From Bog-159 sp963738345 (GTDB lineage Bacteria > Acidobacteriota > Terriglobia > Bryobacterales > Bryobacteraceae): DNA of 64,000 nt. Shown piece by piece: positions 59,847-64,000 of the stretch. A model generated the notes under the pieces. That model searched no databases, was not told the DNA's origin, and saw nothing but the letters and a program-made list of their open reading frames with translations. The DNA is taken from assembly GCA_963738345.1 (NCBI GenBank), contig CAVTWI010000002.1, positions 2,542,001 to 2,606,000 on the forward strand, in the 5' to 3' direction. A program made the position numbers and the translations under genes. Within the stretch, counting starts at the first letter, position 1, and every line of letters starts with the position of its first letter.

Positions 59847-61851
59847 ATGGCTGAACAAATGGAAGTGCGCCAGGAGATCGAAGCCTTGGCGATGAAGGTA
59901 GTGATGGAAGATCTCTCATCGGAGAGCGGCTTCGAAAAGTCACTTCTCACGTTACGGGACGCAGTGCGCGGAATCCGCGAACACGCCGAAGCGGGCGGCT
60001 GCCAGGAAGTGGCTCGTATCGCCACGGATCTGTACGCCAAGCTTGAGGCGCCCGATCCTGCCGCCCTGGAGGGTCTGTCAACTTCCCTGGACAGCGGCGT
60101 CGCGGCAATGCAGAAGGCGCTCGACTATTGCGCCACGCCGGCGGCGGCATCGGAAGCAGCGAGTTATTCCTTAGCCCAGGATCCGGAACTTCTCTCGGAT
60201 TTCGTGCTGGAAGCGCGGGAGCACTTGGCAGCTATAGAGAGCCGATCTCTGGCGCTCGAACAAGACCCGTCGAATTCCGAGGCGATCCACTCTATCTTCC
60301 GTGCGTTTCATACGATCAAAGGTCTAGCCGGCTTTCTGGAACTCGATGCGGTTCGGCAGGTTTCCCACAATGTGGAAACCGTCCTCGATCTGGCCCGTAA
60401 TAACAAACTCGCGGTTACTTCCCATGTGATCGACATAGTGCTTGAAAGCGCGGATTTCTTAAAGATTTGCGTAAGCGGCATTGAGGCCCGCCTCCACGGT
60501 CGCGACGCAGCCGCGGTCCCTGACAACGCAATCTTGTTGCGCCGGATCCTTAGCCTGATGGATAGCTCCAATCCGTCCGAAGAATCCGAGGCGCCCGCTA
60601 CCCCCGTCGAAACCGCCGCAGTGGAACACCCGCATGAAGGCGAACACCCCGCCGCACCTGGGCGCCAGCAATCCGCCCCGGGAGAAGCGAAAGCCGTAAA
60701 GGTCGATACCGGAAAGCTCGACTACCTGGTGGACATGGCTGGTGAGTTGGTGATCGCGCAGTCGATGGTGCGCCACGATCCTGACCTGGCAACCTTGAAG
60801 AGCCCGAGGTTGCAGCGCAATCTGGCCCAACTCGCACGTATTACGACGGAACTGCAGAAGACCTCCATGTCGATGCGCCTAGTCCCCATCGGCCAGTTAT
60901 TTCAGCGCGTGGCCCGGCAAGTCCGTGACCTGTCCCGCAAAATGGGAAAGCCGGCCGAACTGGAGATTACCGGCGAAGAGACCGAAATCGATCGCACCAT
61001 AGTGGAAGAGTTGGCGGATCCCCTCATGCACATGGTGCGGAACTCGCTTGACCATGGCATCGAAGATCCCGAGGGGCGCGCCGCGGCCGGAAAAAATGCC
61101 GTTGCCCGAATTGGCTTGCGCGCATGCCACCAGGCGGGCCACATCGTAATCGAGATCTCCGACGACGGGCGGGGTCTCGACGCCGAGCGGATCATGGCAA
61201 AGGCCTTGGAGAAAGGGCTGATCGGTAACCCCGAACATCTGTCGGAAAACGACGTCTTCCACCTCATCTTCGAACCTGGGTTCTCGACTGCCGCTCAGGT
61301 TACCGATGTTTCCGGCCGTGGCGTGGGTATGGACGTTGTCCGCAAACAAATTCAGAAGTTGCGCGGCCACGTCGAGATTCAGTCCCGTGCGGGAAAGGGC
61401 GCCACGTTTACGCTCAAGGTGCCTTTAACCCTGGCTATTATCGATGGGCTCGGTGGTGGGGGTGGGCTCGGAGCGCTATATCGTGCCGTTGTTCGCCGTC
61501 AGCGAGATGTTCCGGCCCTCGGCCGAAGCCATCTTCACGGTACAGAACCGGGCGGAAATGGTCATGGTGCGCGGCAACCTCCTCGCGGTGGTACGTCTAT
61601 ACCGGAACTTTGGCGTCAAGCCGCGGTCCGAGGATCCCTGCAAGGGACTGCTCATCGTGGCGGAAGGCGAAGGGCAACGTTTTTGCCTGATGGTGGACGA
61701 ATTGATCGGCAAACAGGAAGCCGTGATCAAGAGCCTGGGAGATACCTTCAAGACCATTGCCGGGATTGCCGGCGGCGCCATCTTAGGAGACGGCCGCGTG
61801 GCCCTGATTTTGGATCTTGCCGGTTTGATTAAGGAACGGGCGCATGAATAG
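59847..61851 (+). CDS. cheA: chemotaxis histidine kinase CheA, one frame break
   Basis: About 667 residues once repaired. Residues 1-105 are a helical region. The Hpt domain (about 110-225) has the phosphorylated histidine His155 in FRAFHTIKGLAGF. Then come the dimerisation domain, the kinase domain (HMVRNSLDHGIEDPEGR N-box; ISDDGRGLD; DVSGRGVGMDVV; GKGATFTLKVPLTLAI) and the CheW-like regulatory domain. One extra G near 61452 (CTCGGTGGTGGG) breaks the frame before VVGVGSERYIVPLFAVSEMF; without it the protein runs to TAG 61851. CheA phosphorylates CheY in response to receptor signals. Confidence 0.9.
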
Positions 61852-61877
61852 AACCGCCAGCCTGGACGACGCGCCCG

Positions 61878-62736
61878 ATGAAACCGCTAATTTTGTCATT
61901 GCAGCGTCTCAAACCTAGCGAGTTCGAGGCCATCCGGCGTTTGGCTTACGAAAAGTTCGGTCTCGACCTGCGAACCGGAAAAGAGGAATTGGTGGCCGCC
62001 CGTTTGGGAAAACGCATACGCGAAGGCGGCTTCGGTTCGTTCCAGACAGTATTACCAGCACGTGGTGGGAGACCCTAGTGGCGAGGCACTGATCGGCATG
62101 ATCGACGCTTTGGCCACAAATCACACGAGTTTCCTCCGCGAAGCGGCGCACTTCGATTTTCTGCGTGAGGAGGTCTTCCCCCATCTTCGCCAGAGCGCCG
62201 CGCGTCGACATCTGGTGTGCCGCCTGCTCGACAGGTGAGGAGCCCTACACGCTGGCTTTTACTCTCGGCGATGCGTGGGGCATTGAGGCGCTGCAAAAAG
62301 TCCGCATTCGCGCCACTGATATTTCCACCAAGGCATTGGCGGCGGCTAAGAGCGCCGTCTATCCCGCGGAACGGTTCACTGCGGTACCGCAGGGTTGGCT
62401 GCGCCAGTTTCTGTTGCGCGGCGAAGGGCGTTGGAAGGGCTGGTATCGCGTCAAACCCGAAATCCGCAGTAGGTCGAGTTCGGACGGCTGAACCTGGTCG
62501 AGGCTTTCACACAGCGCGACCTATACCCGGTGATTCTTTGCCGTAATGTCATGATCTACTTCGACAAAACCACGCAAGAAGGTGTCGTCAACCGGCTCGC
62601 GGCTTGTTTGGAACCTGGCGGCTACCTGTTTATCGGTCATGCCGAAAGCTTGACTGGGGTGCGTCATGATTTGAATTACGTGCAGCCCGCGATCTACCGT
62701 AAGCCCGGCGGTGAGAGCGGAAAGGGACTAAAATGA
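61878..62736 (+). CDS. cheR: chemotaxis receptor methyltransferase CheR, three frame breaks
   Basis: About 285 residues when joined. N-terminal domain LKPSEFEAIRRLAYEKFGLD. Frame changes occur near 62047 (to QYYQHVVGDPSGEALIGMID), near 62200 (to VDIWCAACSTGEEPYTLAFT, the SAM-binding motif) and near 62475 (to FGRLNLVEAFTQRDLYPVIL, CRNVMIYFD and EPGGYLFIGHAESL). All family motifs survive. CheR methylates receptor glutamates with SAM. The stop overlaps the cheD start (ATGA). Confidence 0.86.
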
Positions 62737-63263
62737 CCAACCTAGTTGTAGGCATGGCGGATTGTCAGGTCAGCAAATCGCCCGATCAAGTGCTCATTAC
62801 CTATGCCCTGGGGTCGTGCATCGCCGTAGCCATACACGATCCTGTGGCGGGGGTCGGCGGAATGCTGCACTACATGTTGCCGGAATCGGCGATTTCACCC
62901 GTGAAGGCTGGCGAGAATCCGTATATGTTCGCCGACACCGGCATTCCGCTGCTCTTCCGGCGCGCCTATACCTGCGGCGCCGAAAAACGCCGGCTGGTGG
63001 TGCGGGTGGCGGGGGGAGCTCAGGTAATGGACAGAGAAGGCGTCTTTAACATCGGCAAAAGAAACTATCTCGCCTTACGGAAGATTCTGTGGAAGGCTGG
63101 CGTGCTGGTGCAGGGCGAAGACGTTGGCGGCAATATGTCCCGCACAGTCCGTCTGGAAGTCGGTAGCGGCAGGTTCTGGTTACGTGGTTCTGGAACAGCC
63201 GAGCGCGAATTGGAGTCGAGTTCCGCCACGAAAGGAGCAGGTTCATGGCCTTCCGCGTCCTAA
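62733..63263 (+). CDS. cheD: chemoreceptor glutamine deamidase CheD
   Basis: A 176-residue CheD. The catalytic Cys29 is in LITYALGSCIAVAIHDP and His46 in GVGGMLHYMLPES; ADTGIPLLF carries the third residue. It converts receptor glutamines to methylatable glutamates and, in Bacillus-type systems, partners CheC. The tail from about 155 is variable. The ATG overlaps the cheR stop; the end overlaps cheY by 19 nt. Confidence 0.92.
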   Translation: MTNLVVGMADCQVSKSPDQVLITYALGSCIAVAIHDPVAGVGGMLHYMLPESAISPVKAGENPYMFADTGIPLLFRRAYTCGAEKRRLVVRVAGGAQVMDREGVFNIGKRNYLALRKILWKAGVLVQGEDVGGNMSRTVRLEVGSGRFWLRGSGTAERELESSSATKGAGSWPSAS

Positions 63264-63634
63264 TAGTTGACGATTCGCCTGTGATGCGTTCGTTCATCCG
63301 CCGAATCATCGTGCTCTCGGGTATGCAGGACCCTGAGTTTCTGGAGGCCTCCGACGGGCGCGAAGCCTTGGCGATCATTCGCGACCAATGGGTCGATGTG
63401 GTGCTGACCGACATTAACATGCCGTCGATGGATGGGGCCGAGCTAGTGCGGTGCCTGGAAGCCGAAGGCATGCTGAAGTCCTTGCCAGTGCTGATCGTCT
63501 CGACTGATGGCACCGAAAGCCGCATGCAACAGATGCTATCCATGGGCGCGCGGGGATATGTCAAGAAGCCCTTCCTCCCAGAAACTTTACGCGAGGAATT
63601 GGAACGGGTGCTGGGGGGTACTTATGCTCGATAA
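63245..63634 (+). CDS. cheY: CheY-like response regulator
   Basis: A 129-residue single receiver domain. The acidic pocket is in VLIVDDSPVMRSFIRRI (Asp9/Asp10), the phosphoacceptor Asp56 in VVLTDINMPSMDG, the threonine/serine in VLIVSTDG and the lysine in VKKPFLPETL. There is no output domain, so it should act as CheY, shuttling phosphate from CheA to a motor or other effector. It overlaps cheD and the following gene. Confidence 0.92.
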   Translation: MAFRVLIVDDSPVMRSFIRRIIVLSGMQDPEFLEASDGREALAIIRDQWVDVVLTDINMPSMDGAELVRCLEAEGMLKSLPVLIVSTDGTESRMQQMLSMGARGYVKKPFLPETLREELERVLGGTYAR

Positions 63635-64000
63635 AGATTGGGAAGACTTGTTGGCGACTGCCACTGGCGAGGTCCTCGAAACCATGTTCTTCGCCGGCGT
63701 CTACGGACCGGCGACGCCCGGGTCCGCCGCTACCGGATCTTGCATATCGGCGAACCTCAGCTTTCAAGGCACGCCCAGCGGCGTACTGACTGTCACCGTT
63801 GCCGAACCAGCCATCCGCGCGCTCGCGGCAAACTTCCTGGCATCCGAGGAGGATGAACCTCTTCCCACCGCGCAACTCGAATGCGTCGTCTGCGAACTGG
63901 TCAATATGATCTGCGGCTCACTGCTCAGCCACGTGAAAACCGAAGATCACTTTCGCTTATCCAGCCCGCAACTCTTGCCGGAGATAGTCATCCGCCCAGA
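63624..64000 (+). CDS. CheX/CheC-type chemotaxis phosphatase, partial
   Basis: It begins at ATG 63624 inside the end of cheY and stays open to the window edge (125 residues seen). The CheC/CheX/FliY-type helix is present: LECVVCELVNMICGSLLSHV, with the conserved Glu and Asn that position water for CheY-P hydrolysis. GVLTVTVAEPAIRALAANFL also fits the CheX fold. As only one such helix is visible before the window ends, CheX is more likely than CheC. Confidence 0.8.
   Translation, partial: MLDKDWEDLLATATGEVLETMFFAGVYGPATPGSAATGSCISANLSFQGTPSGVLTVTVAEPAIRALAANFLASEEDEPLPTAQLECVVCELVNMICGSLLSHVKTEDHFRLSSPQLLPEIVIRP

Noticed and set aside
1..64000. CRISPR arrays, rRNA and tRNA genes
   Set aside because: I saw no regularly spaced repeats, no rRNA-like sequence and no convincing tRNA T-arm/acceptor pattern, though small RNAs can be missed by eye.

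Overview
The window looks like part of a chromosome from an Acidobacteriota bacterium, most likely of the Bryobacterales / 'Candidatus Solibacter' type. The inference rests on content: many secreted enzymes with Tat- or Sec-type leaders (sugar-phosphate isomerase-like proteins, a Gfo/Idh/MocA protein, tannase/feruloyl esterase, M28, S9 and S53 peptidases), a GNxYGTT-repeat (TIGR03803-type) secreted protein, multihaem cytochromes and high GC. There is no rRNA or recognisable tRNA to fix the taxonomy.

Layout. 0-7.2 kb: an electron-transfer operon (Cys-rich protein, small membrane protein, nine-haem cytochrome c/b fusion, NapC-like multihaem cytochrome, universal stress protein, haem-motif propeller/TPR protein). 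7.3-12.7 kb: Gfo/Idh/MocA oxidoreductase, acyl-CoA synthetase, an unknown secreted protein, an exported methyltransferase. 12.7-15.2 kb (minus): Sua5/TsaC and a homocysteine methyltransferase/methylene-THF reductase, both broken by a dense run of single-base indels. 15.4-20.3 kb: S9 peptidase, then the overlapping cluster xseB - ispA-like - tlyA - nadK. 20.3-25.4 kb: an accessory island with a complete IS (20-bp target duplication, interrupting a small gene), an HTH/HEPN-like protein, and a minus-strand pair coding an RlmJ/TcmP-like methyltransferase fold protein and a NYN-domain nuclease-like protein. 25.5-36.9 kb: DAACS symporter, tannase-family esterase, M28 peptidase, DUF1697, GNAT, peroxiredoxin, dihaem cytochrome, dapF, VOC protein, carboxylesterase and small proteins. 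37.1-49 kb: secreted repeat protein, isomerases, MEMO-family protein, sedolisin, acyl-CoA ligase, ketopantoate reductase, MscL. 49-57.4 kb: FecR-domain protein, UDP-sugar dehydrogenase, TonB-domain protein, split B12-dependent acyl-CoA mutase, TPR and unknown secreted proteins. 57.5-64 kb: a chemotaxis operon cheW - mcp - (mcp relic) - cheA - cheR - cheD - cheY - cheX, with cheX running off the end.

Two properties run through the window. First, many genes are broken only by single-base indels while the protein continues intact in another frame; some lie in G or C runs (dapF, panE) and about seventeen fall within 2.6 kb at 12.7-15.2 kb. This pattern suggests consensus error more than real decay, so these are annotated as whole genes with frame breaks. 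Second, several first genes of transcription units have a TANNNT hexamer exactly 6 or 7 nt before the start codon and little or no Shine-Dalgarno, which suggests leaderless transcription.

The best candidates for something undescribed are the NYN + RlmJ/TcmP-like pair with the neighbouring HTH-HEPN-like gene in the island, the architecture of the IS ends, and the cytochrome operon.
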